Below, one piece after another: positions 34,901-48,051 of a stretch of DNA of 64,000 bases. The position numbers and the translations under genes are program-made. The stretch is taken from contig NC_065530.1 of assembly GCF_020184175.1 (NCBI RefSeq), positions 55,095,260 to 55,159,259 on the forward strand, in the 5' to 3' direction. The notes below the pieces were generated by a model, which saw nothing but the letters and a program-made list of their open reading frames with translations, had not been told where the DNA came from and ran no database searches. Source of the stretch: Aphis gossypii (Eukaryota > Arthropoda > Insecta > Hemiptera > Aphididae). Every line of letters starts with the position of its first letter. Within the stretch, counting starts at the first letter, position 1.

Positions 34901-37900
34901 TGGTACATAATTTCTTCTCTAAAGTTAATTAAAAATCAAAAACGGCAATTTCATATTTTTTCAAATATTTTGGTTTTAAGCATTTTGATTATTAACTTTT
35001 ATTGAATCGTGGACAAAAAATTTGTTTTAAAAGAAATTGAACAAAAAGTCCAAATTCAGTTTTTAGTCGGACAACAAGTAAAAAAATACAAAATATTCTA
35101 TATTATTAATATTAAATTTTTAAATTTAAAAAAATTTTGTTTATAATAATATAATATATACAATATAAATATATTATACTATTATATATATTTTTTCTAT
35201 TTTCTTATTGCTATTATTTTGTATAACTAATAAAAAAATTATGGAAATTCACTTTAGTTAGGTACTAAAAATAAAATAAAATTTATGCATTAAAATGTCT
35301 AACAAAGAGTTGACAATTGAAGAATTCTTAAATTGCATAGGTCATTGTCTAAGAAAACATAATTTATGTTAATATTTTTCAACTTTTTTAATTTTTATTA
35401 TATAGACTATTTACTTTATACCTGTAAAGAAACTAAATTATTTTTAAATACACATATCTAGGTATCTACTAAAATTAATTAAAATTAATAATAAATTATA
35501 TAGTATAATACATATAATTATAAATAACAATTTAATAGAATATTTTGTACTTTCAGAATTTTTGACCAACATTTTTTAACACGTTAACTGCCTATGTCTT
35601 TTAGCAGTTTTCATACAGTGCGTATACCACTTTTCTAAAAATAACATAAGAATTTTATCCTTTTTGGTCAAACGTTCAAACCGCGGATAAATACATTTTT
35701 TAAAACACGCGTTTAAAAACGCTAAATAATAATAAAACAACATTCAGCAACGCGTAGAAAATAATAAACCATTTACTTTCAATATATATTGGACGCCAAA
35801 TGGTGTCAAACGCGTTGCTGAATGATCCTTATGACGCCGATTGGCGTCAGTATGCAGTCAACGTGTTAAAAAACACTTTTTGACCAATAACCACTATTAT
35901 TATATGGTTGTTTATTAGTTTAAATGTAAAATAAAATTGTCAATTATAAAAAACATAAATATTTTAATGTTAAATTTAAGTTATTACCCTCGAAATGTGT
36001 CTAATGATGTGATACGATAACTATTATTTTTGACTGGTGTTGGAATTTGAGGATGAATAATAACTGGTTCATTAGAACCAGTTCCAAAATCCTGGAATTA
36101 TAAAAAAAAATACAGATAACTAAACACTGCTATTTTATAATTTTTTTTTACAGAAATTTTAGAAATTAAATTCAGATTAACTTTAAAAGACATTTATAAT
36201 AGCAGACTAATAAATTAAGAGCACATTACACACATTGTTATTCTGTCTAAATTTTAAATTCATTACCAAATATACCGATCATTATCATGGAATAACTATT
36301 TGATTTGAAAAAAGAAAACACTCAGATTATCAGTAGATAATGTGATTTCGGGTTTCATATCTAACTTAAGTACCGAAGTACAAATCAAAAATTTAATACA
36401 CATTGAGTTAATTTAAATTGATAACTGTGTAAAAGCACAATATTTATTAAGTACTTTAATCTGAATTTAATTTCAAAATTAAATAAGTATATTATTTAGT
36501 ATGATCATTTAAATTAAATAAAGAAGTTAGTTAATGTGAAGATGTATGCATTAATTCAAATGTGAATAATTCAATAACTTTCAAATTATTTTTTTTACAT
36601 TTTAACACAATAAACTTAATGATAAAAATATAATTCATGGAAAAAAACACAATTTGATTACCTACAAATAATTGATACATCTATTTCACTATTTTATACA
36701 ATATGATTTAATTAGAATATTATTTACATAATTAATATTTTTATAACTTGTGGTTATAATTAAGTAACTTAAGGTTGAGCTTCATTAGTATGACAGCTTA
36801 CAAATAATTTTAAGCCCTAAAAAAAATGCAGAGTTACCTTTTTGGGAAATGTTTTATCATTATTATTATTATTATTTTATTTATTATTTATTAATTACCG
36901 CAAATACCGATTAGTAAGGCATTTTTATCAAATATTAAATTAGTAATTAAGTTATGAAATGAAATCAAACCGCATTTTTTAATTCGACATCAGAACCATC
37001 AATTATTGGTACATCACGGCTAGAGGCCGTCTGAAACAATTAATAGTTCATACAAAAGATTCAAGATACATGGCCCTAAGAAGTTTAAAAAACAAGTATT
37101 AGTTACATTTTCAATATCCAAATCTGTCTTTGATGCAAATCGAAACACAGATGGCACCACATAAGTCCTTTGTAGGTAACTGATGAAAAACCAAGCAGCT
37201 AAAGACGGTATTATGAGCAACAATGCATAGACAAACGCTAAAAAAAAAAATTATAATAAATAAAAATGTATTTATAAAACTAAAATTAATAACTTACGCA
37301 TAAATAAGTCTTGAGAAGCTGATATTTGTTTGATTTGGGAACAATGGAAATTGTTTGAAATATTCCATTGATAAACTCCATGTTCCTCAAAAGTTTGAAG
37401 TGTTCTGTTATTAAATAGAATATAGAATATATAGTTAATTATTTACTGACATACTTTTAAAGTAATAGTATTGAATAATAATTATTATAATAAAATGAAA
37501 AGTAATGAACGACCTGCAATTATTATGGCTGCTATCGTTGGTTAAATCAAGCCAAAGACTATAAATTGTATTTAATCTGATATTAGTAACTCTGTTATTG
37601 GATATGTTTTCTTTTTTCAATAAATCACACTACAAAAAAAAAAAAAAGTAAATGTAAAATTATTAAATAGTACACAAATAATAAATTTATACATAAACAA
37701 ATGATCAATGGGTTTAAAATGAGTCATGAATTATGACCCATTCGTGTTAGGTTAACTTTGTATACATATAGTTAATAATATATAAAATATTGATAGAACA
37801 ATGAATTATTATAACCATCAAAATAGCCTATCATAAAATAAAGATATTAAGAACAGTCAATCAATATTTTATAATTTGTAATAAGAATTCTTTATTCTTA

Positions 37901-39574
37901 CTTTACTACTCTTCTTACTAAGTTTGATAATTAATTATTTGTAAGGTAGGAAAATTGAAATAAGTAGTAATAGTACTTTAAAAATAATATTTAAGTATAT
38001 GAATTTTAAAAGAACGTTCAATTTAAAAATTCATTAAATTGACTTGAATTCCCCAAATGCATTACTAGTTAATAATTATTCAACTATATTCAAAGTATAC
38101 AATATAATTTCAACTTTCAGAAAGTCAATAGACTACAGATATAACTTGCATATAGATTAAGATTCGTTACCTAAATAAAACTAACTACTAAGTAAAAAAT
38201 AGCAAGTGCTCAACTATTATCCATAGGCATGCATAGGAATTTTTCACAGGGGGGATAGAATTGTTTTAGTAAGGGTTACTTTACCTACTACAATTCAATT
38301 AGATAAATAATATCTCTATATTATAATAATTAGTTTATAATGAATTTAAAGTTTGTAGATGCTGTTTTAATGATAATGAAAATAAAGAATAGGTAAATTT
38401 AATATTATTAATGACTGTTGTATAAATTAAAAACAGTTATTAATTTATATATTATATTACATATACTTACTAACCTACTCTCAATAATCAGTTTTAAATA
38501 GGTAATTTAACAATCTTTCATCAAAAATTTAAAGTAGACACAAATTTTTGCAGGGTGTGCAGCTGTACACCCTGCACACCCCTATGCTATTATCTAATTA
38601 AAAATAAGAATATATTAAATAATTATGGGTGAAAAAAAATACATAATTAAAACAATACAATATGGAATAGCTTTAAAATGTAATATAATTTTGTCATCAA
38701 CTAATTCTATTTTAAATATTCTAACAAAATAGAGTTTAAATTCTTATTTTAAATATACCTATTACCTAACAATTAAAATTTAAAATAACTAGGAATTTAT
38801 ATCAGTACAATTTAGTTTAAACTTTTGTTTCAAAACAAATAAAAATAAACTAACAGCACTTTTCTGTTAAAAGCAATAATTATCTAAATAAACTATTTAG
38901 GTAACTAATAACAAATACATTATAAAATAAAAATAATTATAGATAAATCAAAGTAATGCAATGTTAGAGAAAGTATGGAAGCATTATAATATTTTTTGTC
39001 CAGGGGGAGAACAAATGCCCTATCTTGCCCTCCCCAATAGGCACCCATGTAAGGAAGATATTATAGTCAATAGTTTTTTTTAGGTCAATGAATCATATTT
39101 TTTGCAATCCATCATAAAAAAAAATACTTAAAATGCTATTACTTATAAGTTATAACTATATAGGTAATGTTTTAGTTTATATTTCATCCGATTATATATT
39201 ATAATATATTAATAAATATTTTAGAGTATGTTAAGAACAATTAATAAAAACTCTTAGTTCATAAAAATACATAACATATAAGCAGATAGGTATTGTAATA
39301 AACAAATTACAATGGATTAGATCAGATCTATAAGATAAAAACTTATTCAAGATATGACTTAAACATAATGTAATTACATTTTTTACATGGATTGGTAGTT
39401 ATATTCAAATTACCTGTTTTACAATCACTACTATTACAGTTAATTTTCTACTCACTTTGTAACATTCTTTTGTTTGCATCCACAATGAAATATTCGACAC
39501 ATTGTCTGCCCATACTTGTAAACATGCTTGGTCGTACAAAAGATTCTTACAATCTTCAGACCCCATTTCAATCT
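31954..39574 (-). CDS. HGSNAT: Heparan-alpha-glucosaminide N-acetyltransferase (12 exons, 5' end unresolved)
   Basis: Lysosomal multispanning membrane enzyme that moves acetyl from cytosolic acetyl-CoA to terminal glucosamine of heparan sulfate in the lumen. Exons in coding order: 39574/39572-39456, 37629-37514, 37404-37298, 37237-37107, 37030-36971, 36091-35988, 34383-34276, 34191-33933, 33865-33586, 33529-33405, 32382-32199 and 32135-31954. All keep phase, giving about 590 aa. Family marks: a luminal CYKC segment spanning the exon 1/2 junction, SLDTFRGISIILMVFVN, the FDHAPWNG segment with the conserved candidate active-site His (about residue 233), LPWFCWVMG, FRPFGVLQRL, LPVPGCPKGYLGPGG, NCTGGAAGYIDR and IPINKNLFSLSY. 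The C-terminus is HKKNIFIVV. The true start may be the Met at EMGSEDC or in an exon upstream of 39575; no unambiguous one was seen. Confidence 0.93.
32839..33202. mobile_element. TTAA-flanked MITE, family B, copy 1 (HGSNAT intron)
   Basis: The ends are CACGTTGACTGCC on the left and CACGTTGACTGTC inverted on the right. Flanks are TTAG (mutated TTAA) and TTAA. There is a second inner palindromic-like pair (GCCGGCAATC, GACCACCAGCGGCC). It lies in the intron between the exons ending 33405 and starting 32382. There is no coding frame. Confidence 0.75.
35580..35865. mobile_element. TTAA-flanked MITE, family B, copy 2 (HGSNAT intron)
   Basis: The left end is CACGTTAACTGCC and the inverted right end is CACGTTGACTGCA, with exact TTAA on both sides (35576-35579 and 35866-35869). 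An inner inverted pair around CAACGCGT and ACGCGTTG could fold into a hairpin. A piggyBac-type origin is inferred from the TTAA target. Confidence 0.8.
38228..38587. repeat. Probable small inverted-end element in HGSNAT intron 1
   Basis: Starts GCATAGGAATTTTTCACAGG and ends CACCCTGCACACCCCTATGC, so GCATAGG is inverted at both ends, with C- and G-rich tracts in an otherwise AT-rich intron. No target duplication was resolved. Confidence 0.4.
38995..39056 (-). repeat. End fragment of the 42.6 kb hAT-like element family
   Basis: Read on the minus strand it begins CATGGGTGCCTATTGGGGAG, then GGCAAGATAGGGCA and a C-rich tract to CCTGGAC. This matches the left end of the complete copy at 42587-42752. 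The other end is absent. Confidence 0.6.
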
Positions 39575-41373
39575 CTAATATATACAATACATTGAACAAA
39601 AAATAATTAAATAAAATTATGAAAAATAGTAAAACGATTTCACCTACTTATGTACAACGGTTGTAACAGGAATTTGGAAATTATAACAATAATAATTATT
39701 ACTATTAATTGAAACAAACAAAATATGATGAACCATTTTAGCGATCGTCAAGGCGTCGTATGACTGTATGAGCACGGTTTTAATCACCACGAATAAAACG
39801 GTATTAACTATTAAGTATAAATTATACGAAATAATAATAATTGCTATCACACGTTAAAGACATTGCCTGTCATCGGATTTGATAATTATTAATGCTAAAT
39901 GTTAACATCATTCGATAGTATTGTGTAAAAAAAACACCTCCGTGAGAATATTTATTATTTAGGACATATAATGATTGGGGGAGATAGGTACAATAATCAC
40001 ATAATAGAAAATACCGTGTGAATAATGAATATATGATCGAACATCGACTATCATACGGTTAATATTGACTCAAGGAGTTGGAGACAAACTGTGTTAAACA
40101 ATAGGTTAAACTAAATACTAAAAAGGACTAATAACTAATACGTAATGTTTAGTAATGACATGAATTATGAAGTTAGTAATTACAAGAGACAAATATAGTT
40201 AAATTATTTACTGTATGTCCTCACTCCTAAATCCCCCACTTATGAGTGGTAAACATTTAAAACTGTTAAAGTGTTAACGTCTGTTACAGTAGTAGAGTTA
40301 TTAGATCTATATTATAATCGTATAGTGTATACTGAAATGCTGTATACTGTATACTCATTACTCCATAAAAAATAAACTATTATATTGTATAATATTATGC
40401 ACTACAGAACAATAATTCTGTACTTTGTAACATTTAACTATTTAAGAAATGCTGATAATAAAAATAATTAAAGTGATAATTACTATTTTGTGATAACTAA
40501 TATAATTTTCTCTGTGGCGCTACTGTGAAACTCGCTGATATGTTATATGTTCAGTGGGTGATAATAAATAATAATAGCACAAGTGCACAACAGTACTATA
40601 TATAATATATATATATAATATTATAGTATTACAGTATAAGCCGGTTCTGTAATGTATATTTATTGATTATTCTAAAATCTAAAACGTATTTGTTCCACTA
40701 AACTTATAATAAAAATTTTAATTTCCAAAATCCTTATTTCCATTAAAAAAAACTTTCAACTACGTCTTGCTTCAAAATATATTTCTTCCACAGTATACTA
40801 CTAAGCCTTTAAAATATATTTTTGAAATTACAACAGCAAACTGCAGTTGTCTTTCAAATAATAGGTGTTTGTGTTCAATTTTTCGATTTTAATCTTTAGA
40901 ATATATTAAAAAGTAAAAACCGTAGTATTGAATATTTGAATATTAATTAATAATTACACATTGTATTTTATTATTATTATTTTATAAATATTATATCTAC
41001 AGCCATTTACAGGGAGTATATGGAACTTAGATATTATACTCTAGAGAATCTGGCTAACCTGTAAATCATTTTTAGGTTATGGTCTTTTTCTGCTCTTTAT
41101 TTTTTTTTAATAATTCATAAATTTACCCTTTTTACCCATATATTTTCCATTTTTTACTTCATTTGGATTTAATTGTATATATTTTATAATATACCTAAGG
41201 TTTTTCTTAGGTGGTTGGGGTTAATTTTTTTTATAAACATTACTTTGTTATAAAATATTGTTACACTATTAACGCATAGTGACATATTAATCTTGTAAGA
41301 TAATTGAAAATTATGTCAATGAATTGAATTTTAAAATTTAACTAAAAAATTCACTCTATGTATTTCAGTAATC
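39575..41373. other. Shared 5' flank of HGSNAT and ATAD3
   Basis: Head-to-head intergenic region of about 1.8 kb. It should contain both promoters. ATAD3 has an AG four bases before its ATCATG, suggesting a 5'UTR exon upstream. On the minus strand a frame at 39644-39850 contains possible short first exons for HGSNAT (for example one ending at a GTACAT near 39660), but none is decisive. Confidence 0.4.
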
Positions 41374-44300
41374 ATGTCATGGATTTTTGGAATGGGTGGT
41401 GGCAATAACCCTGAAACACCAAACTTGGAAAATATAGACAGTGTTTCAGATAAGAAACCATCACCTCCACCATCATCATCTAGTGGCGAGGCTTATAAAT
41501 TTGATTCATCTGCATTAGAACGAGCGGCTAAAGCTGCCAAAGAATTGGAAAAGTCAAGTTGGTATATTATAATTTAGTTATTGATAAATGGTTATTTTGA
41601 GAATAGAATAAGTAAGTACTAAATATGTTTATACTTATAATTTTACAGAACATGCTAAGGAGGCATTAGATTTAGCTAAATTGCAAGAAACTACTAAGCA
41701 AATTGAACACCAAACAAAAATAAAAGAATATGAAATTCATTTGGAACAAGTACGCATGGAGCAAAAACGAGTTGATGCTGAAGAAAGAAAAAAGTTGTTG
41801 GCTGAAGAAACTAAACAGCATCAATTACGCTCACAATATCAAGATCAGTTAGCTCGCAAAAGGTATTTTGATCAATTATATTAAAATTAAAATTTTGTTT
41901 TTAACTATATAGTTTTATAAAATAGATATGTTAAGCATATTAATTACTGACAGTAGTGTAATATCAATTTTTTCATTTAAATGTGACTCATTTCTTGGAT
42001 GACTTAATCTAACACTATGAACTAGTATAGACTATAATCAAAACATTCACACAATCATAATTTTATTAAATAAAAAATAAATACATTTTACCCAGCACTC
42101 TTTATTTTTTTAAATTGATAGTTGTTTTGATTTTAGTTATAAATATCCAAAAATATGTGTGCAGAAACAAATAATTTAAGTTTGAAATGTTAAATTTTGT
42201 GTATTTGTATCATGTGCAGTTATGATGCATGCACTACACATTGTTAAGTTTGTATATATATTATATGTCATATTTCTCAATTTGCTATAAGAAAACCACC
42301 CAGTACCATTGTTGTTCATTGAAAGTAGACTGGTAATTTAATGTATTACTAATTAAAATATGTATATTAGTTGCTTCCATGCCAGACAACTGATTTGCTT
42401 TGGGAGAGGGAGGGTAAAAAGAGAAGAAAACTAACTTTAATACAATCTTATATGCATTTTCAGTGTGTAAGTAATACGTTTTAAATAAATTACATGTATT
42501 GGTATAATTAGACCTTTGAATTATTTTGAACTACTAACATACATGATCATTGATTAGTAATATATCATTGATTTTAAATACTCTACCATGGGCGCCCATT
42601 GGGAGGGACAAGATAGGACACTTGCCCCCCCCTGGACTAAAAATATTAAAAACTTGTAACTCAATAAATAGTACCATAATATAATTATTATCTTTACATT
42701 TGAGAATTTTTTATTTTGACCCCCCCTAAAATTTTACTTATGGGCGCCCATGTACTCTACTAATATTTATAATCAGTGGTACTGACCTGGAAGTTATGTA
42801 TGCTGGACTGCCGTAATATAGAAATTGTTGTAATATACACACTACAACAACACAGTGCCTATTGATAGATTGAGTTTAAAAAATTAATTTTCCTTTTATA
42901 TTACTTAGTTGATACTATTCTATATTATATAAAATAAATCTATAATTTTTGATCTTTCAGTGTTGTGTATTTATGGTCAAAGAAATGAAAAATATAAAAT
43001 GAGTGATAATCCTGAACCTCCTTAGTCCTTCCTATTCTATGTATGCCACTAATTTATGAACTATCATTAGGTATGAAGATCAGCTTCAGCAACAACGTGC
43101 TTCTAATGAAGAGAACTTAAAGCGACAAGAAGAATCTGTAGCAAAGCAAGAAGCTATGAAAAAAGGTATTTTTGTTTGTAATTAAATATATTTTAAATAA
43201 TTACATATTTTTAAATTTATTTTCTTTTGCTACAGCTACTATTGAACATGAAATTGAGATGAAATCTAAATTAGATGCTAAAAAATCTGAGGCCAAAGCA
43301 CTAGCAAGAGCAAAGGCAGAGAGAGAGAATCATGATTTAACAATGGAACAACTCAAATTAAAAGCTTCTGAACATCGACAAACAGTTTTGGAGTCTATAA
43401 AGTATTTACTGAAATACTATATTCAGTGTAAAAAATTAAAACATGATCATTTTTTTTGTTTCAAGAACTGCTGGTTCAATTTTTGGAAGCGGAGCAAATG
43501 CTTTACTTTCTGATTGGGATAAAACTTTAATGGCTGCTGGAGGTTTATCTCTTTTAGCACTAGGTATATACAGTGCCAAAGGTTTTACCGGTGTTACTGC
43601 AAAATATGTCGAATCAAGATTAGGTGAATATACTTAAGTTGTAATTAAATAATCTAAAATATATTTTAAGCTACAGTTAAAAATTTGTTGTAATTTTTAG
43701 GTAAACCTTCATTGGTTAGAGAAACCTCTCGATTCTCATTGTTAGAATCAGCAAGACATCCAATTTTAACCTTTAAGGAACTCAGAACTAAAAAAAGTAG
43801 TGCGTTAAAAGATGTTATTTTACCACCAAAATTAGAATCTAGATTGGGGTATGTATATAATAATATTTAATATTACAAAGGATATTTAAAAAAAAATTGT
43901 TTTAGTGATGTTGCTATTGCCACTTTAAATACTAAGAAAAACCGTGGTATGTACCGCAATATCTTGATGTATGGACCCCCAGGTACTGGAAAAACACTAT
44001 TTGCCAAAGTAAGATATTATTTATGAGTTGAAAAAAAATTGGTTGACCAAAACAACTGTTTCATAGGAAAATTTTATATTATTTAATATAATTCTTTTAT
44101 CCACTTTTTTAAAAATTTTATAAAATTATTATGGGAGACAAGAATGTTAAATGATAATAATTTTTTAATGTTGACTATTACTTTCAGAAATTAGCTATGC
44201 ATTCTGGTATGGATTATGCTATATTGACTGGTGGAGATGTGGCTCCTTTAGGAAAGGATGGAGTAACCGAAATGCACAAAGTTTTTGACTGGGCAAACAA

Positions 44301-45662
44301 CTCAAGAAAAGGTTTATTGTTATTTGTTGATGAAGCAGATGCATTTTTAAGAAAACGTAGTTCAGAGCTAATTAGTGAAAATTTACGTGCTACTTTAAAC
44401 GCCTTTTTATATAGAACTGGAGATCAATCAAACAAGTAAATATTAATTATCTAATTTATAATAAATATATTTAATATGCAATACTAATTTATTAAATTTA
44501 GGCATCCACTAAAAACTAATAAGATGACTATTTTCATTGTTTATCACTCTTTACATTAATTTTTTTTTTTAATTTAACTGAGTCATGGTTACACATCACT
44601 AGGATACTTGTAATTGTCGCGGATTAATGATAAAACTAAATTTTATATACATGTTATATGGAAAATTCTGAGTCATATTTATTTTAATTATCAATTATAT
44701 TTTTTCTTACATATAAAAGGAGATTCTTCTATCAAACTACTCTCTGTATTTTAAAATCTATTAATGTTATTGTTATAATTTTCAGAGTTTTACTTTTTTG
44801 TATCATGACATACATTGTTATTTTTACATTCTGAACCAAAATATTTTTGGAGTATTTTGATAAATAAAAATCGAAATTTAACAAGTATTTTATGATTTTA
44901 AGTATTTAAAGTTTTGGTGAATGAAGTAGTGGCAAGGGAATACTCCACTTACTATTGGTTTTCTATTCTATACATTTTTTATAATCTAATATTATATTAT
45001 ATTTTACATTTACAAATTAACGCAACCCACTGTTTAGGTACCTCTGATATAAATTATGATATTTCATTTATGTATGAATTAAAGATTATTTTGTTAAATT
45101 CGATTTTAGATTTATGCTAGTGCTGGCGAGTAACACACCTGAACAATTTGATTGGGCAGTAAATGACAGATTAGATGAAATGGTAGAGTTTGGTCTACCG
45201 GGCAAAGAAGAACGAGAACGTTTAATAATGCTATATTTCGATAAATATGTTTTAACACCAGCAACTCAAAGCAAAGTGTAATTAGATAATTAAAACTATA
45301 TTATTTTATTCATATTATGATGAATTGTATTATTTTATAGCAAGTTGAATATTGAGAAATTCGACTACAGTGCTTTATGCAAACAAATGGCAGAAATGAC
45401 TGAAGGAATGTCTGGTAGAGAAATTGCTAAATTAGGAGTAGCTTGGCAAGCAGCTGGTTATACTTCTGAAGATGGTCTATTAACTAAAGCGATGGTTTTA
45501 AGCCGGTGTGAAGACGCAATTAAGCAGCATAAACAAAAGGTATTTATTATTAAACTACACAATTGAAAAACGATATAATATTTTTCAAATTTTTAGATGG
45601 AATGGATGAGCGAAAAAGAAAAAAATGATTCCAGATATACAAGACAAAAAAGCATTCATTAA
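41374..45662 (+). CDS. ATAD3: ATPase family AAA domain-containing protein 3 (11 exons)
   Basis: Mitochondrial inner-membrane AAA+ ATPase involved in nucleoid organisation, cristae structure and cholesterol/ER contacts. Exons: 41374-41557, 41649-41862, 43071-43165, 43236-43401, 43466-43623, 43701-43848, 43906-44008, 44188-44435, 45110-45277, 45341-45539 and 45597-45662. All junctions are in phase, predicting 582 aa, close to the family's usual length. N-terminus MSWIFGMGGG with a Pro/Ser patch. A long Lys/Glu/Gln coiled coil runs about 50-215 (QYQDQLARKRYEDQL and ERENHDL segments). A membrane segment lies near 230-255 (LSLLALGIYSAKG). Walker A is GPPGTGKT at 345-352 and Walker B LLLFVDE at 399-405, followed by ADAFLRKR and DLRATLNAFLYRTG-type sensor region. 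EGMSGREIAKL marks the C-terminal lid. The ATG at 41374 opens the conserved N-terminus. It converges on SLC35B1. Confidence 0.97.
42587..42752. mobile_element. Complete small hAT-like element in ATAD3 intron 2
   Basis: 166 bp with terminal inverted repeat CATGGGCGCCCAT at both ends (each nearly self-complementary). It is bounded by an exact 8-bp duplication TACTCTAC at 42579-42586 and 42753-42760. C-rich tracts occur near both ends. Perfect duplication points to a recent insertion. A truncated relative is at 38995-39056. Confidence 0.88.
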
Positions 45663-46804
45663 TATATAGAATTAACTTGTAGTTAAAACTCAAATGAATA
45701 GTCATCAACATAGAATGTTACTTATGGGTATTTAAATGCCCTAGAATTCCATTATGTAATATATTTAATATTTTTGTTGTTGTAAAATATATTTGTATAG
45801 TGTTTAAACTGTGAGACATGCAACAAAGTAGAGAAAGAGAAGATCAAGTATTCAAATATACAAAGCACTATGTTACATATATGTAAATGTTAACTATAAA
45901 GCATTTACTTTTTTAGTCATATGGGATATGACATAACATCAGAAAATACATATTATAACACTTAAGTGTTATTACTTATTATTTAAAAAAAATAAGTGCA
46001 ATATTCTTGAAAAAATAGTTAATATATCAAGGAAAAGCTCAAATATTTTTTTTTTCAAAAGTATTTTATTATAACAATATAGTTGGATAAAATTAAAAAA
46101 AAAAATCAATTATTATTATACACATTTACAAAGTTTATCATCAGTTTTATTACTAAGTAATTGTTAAATTTTACTTTAACTACTTTGTATTTGTATATAA
46201 TGAAAATATATTAGTTATTCATTCTTTAAAAGGAATGTTCAAGTATAGATAGTTATTAATTATTCTATATATTTGTACAGTTTGTACACTGATATATTAT
46301 ACTTATCTGAAGTATAAAAAAAATTAATGTTAAATTCTACTCTAAGTAAAAATTTACAACGTGGGAGTACTAAAATACAATCAAACTGTTTATCAGCATT
46401 TTAATTCTTCAAAAATTTGGTTTAAAAAAGTAACTAGTATTGAGCTGTATCATTCTCATCAACACTCATTATATTTTGATAAACGTGTTAATGTCTATAC
46501 TTGAAGTATGAACACTGAACGTAAATATGTATACAATTCAGATAAACTCTTAATCTGGGTTTTGGGTGTGGAAGATAGTAAAAATAACAATAATATTGGT
46601 ACAAGATACTGTAAAATAGCAAATAGTAAATATTTCAGAAAATATACATTTTTTTTTTGTATTTAATTATATCACAGAAGCATTTCTCAATACTTAGTTC
46701 ATAAATGAAATGTACAATATTATTGTTATTAATACGACATACTTTTATAAAAAGTAAACATACATAAAACATTGACAATTGTAATGATAAAATGAATGTT
46801 AAAA
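45663..46804. other. Convergent 3' flanks of ATAD3 and SLC35B1
   Basis: AT-rich non-coding DNA of about 1.1 kb, presumably the two 3'UTRs. No further gene or repeat was recognised. Confidence 0.5.
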
Positions 46805-48051
46805 TCATTTACTTTTGACAGGTTGTTTACCATAGAAACTATCTAAGAATAATCCAATAAATACTATAACAGTAGCAATCCACTGTCTAGTCAACATTGG
46901 ATTGCCAAAAAATATAACTGATGCGAGTACAGTAAAGAATTTTCTCGTTGTTGTCACAATTGAACATGGTAAAGGTCCAAAATCACTTACGGTCCAAAAT
47001 ATAAAGAACTGTCCAAGTGCACTAAATGCTGAGAATAACAATAGTTGTAAAACTATCTGTGGATAACGTTGTACAAAGCTAATAAAGTCAAATATTTGAC
47101 CAGTGGCAATAAGTGCAATACTCAAAAACATCATTGACCACAAATTCATGTTAACCATCATATGTCCTGATTTTGTTTTTGATTCACTACGCATTCGCTC
47201 TTGGACAGCTCCAGTTACACCATCCATCATCAGTGACAATAATAACAGTATTTCTCCAAGACCCGACACTGTGAACACCAAAACATTATCATTAGCAATA
47301 GCAAAATATGTAGAAACATTGAATATATTGATAATAAAGAGCAGAGCATACTAGAAGAATCCAACTGTGATGGATTAGACTTGCCATCTTTGAACATGAA
47401 CAAAGCTACTCCAATAACCACGAGCAGTACAAACAAATACTTTTTTAACGGATACGACTTGCGTCCCAACAGTACACCCAAAATCATGACCGGTATTGGC
47501 TTTCCAGACTTGGCCACCACCTACAAAATAAATCATTATAACTGTGGCTGTTAAACTCATAATTTTCTTGTTGTCAAAAAAACAAAGGAAACTTTTGACA
47601 CAAAGTAGGCATGTATGTATTTATGTGTGTGTGTGTGTGTGTCAGGCAGATATAGTGTAAGTATCTGTTTGTAGATATATAAAAGTTATTACTATTTAAT
47701 ATTATTATCTATGGGCTGCATAACGTTTCGTCGACCGACCTGAGTGGGATAGTTGACCCATTGTAACGCCATGTTGCTGAAGATCATGGCCAGCAAGTAC
47801 GTGACCGCGCTGACGGCGTAGTACGCCGATTTTGTCGTGTCGGCGCTCTCTTCGGGGAACGCTTTGAGCACGACTCGAGCGAACGCATAGTTGACGACGC
47901 ACTGCACGAACACCAGCGACAGCGAGTACGTAAACTTTTCACCCTGAGTGCCGTACGTGCCGCGCGTGATCTTCTCCTGGAGTATACCGTAGAAGAAATA
48001 GCACACGAATATGCCTGCGGCACATATGGTGAACTTAGCTCGATTGTTCAT
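46805..48051 (-). CDS. SLC35B1: Solute carrier family 35 member B1 (ER nucleotide transporter, three exons)
   Basis: Ten-helix drug/metabolite-superfamily transporter of the ER membrane. The family member SLC35B1 is described as the ER ATP/ADP exchanger (AXER) and its fly orthologue as meigo. Exons 48051-47740, 47520-47352 and 47268-46805 join in phase and predict 314 aa, close to the usual about 320. Family marks: FxCYFFYGILQEKITRG near the start, ALQWVNYPTQV across the first junction, GKPIPVMILGVLLGRKSYP, GEILLLLSLMMDGVTGA, HMMVNMNLWS, FGPLPCSIVTTTRKFFTVLASV and QWIATVIVFIGLFLD. The tail KQPVKSK is basic, but not a strict KKXX retention signal. The first intron uses a GTCGGT donor and contains a (GT)n run. 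Exon 1 is GC-rich compared with its surroundings. Confidence 0.95.
47624..47642. repeat. (GT)n microsatellite in SLC35B1 intron 1
   Basis: About nine uninterrupted TG units near the middle of the 219-bp first intron. Confidence 0.85.

Noticed and set aside
47705..48023. Arg-rich minus-strand frames of 65 and 79 codons
   Set aside because: Other frames of the GC-rich first exon of SLC35B1.
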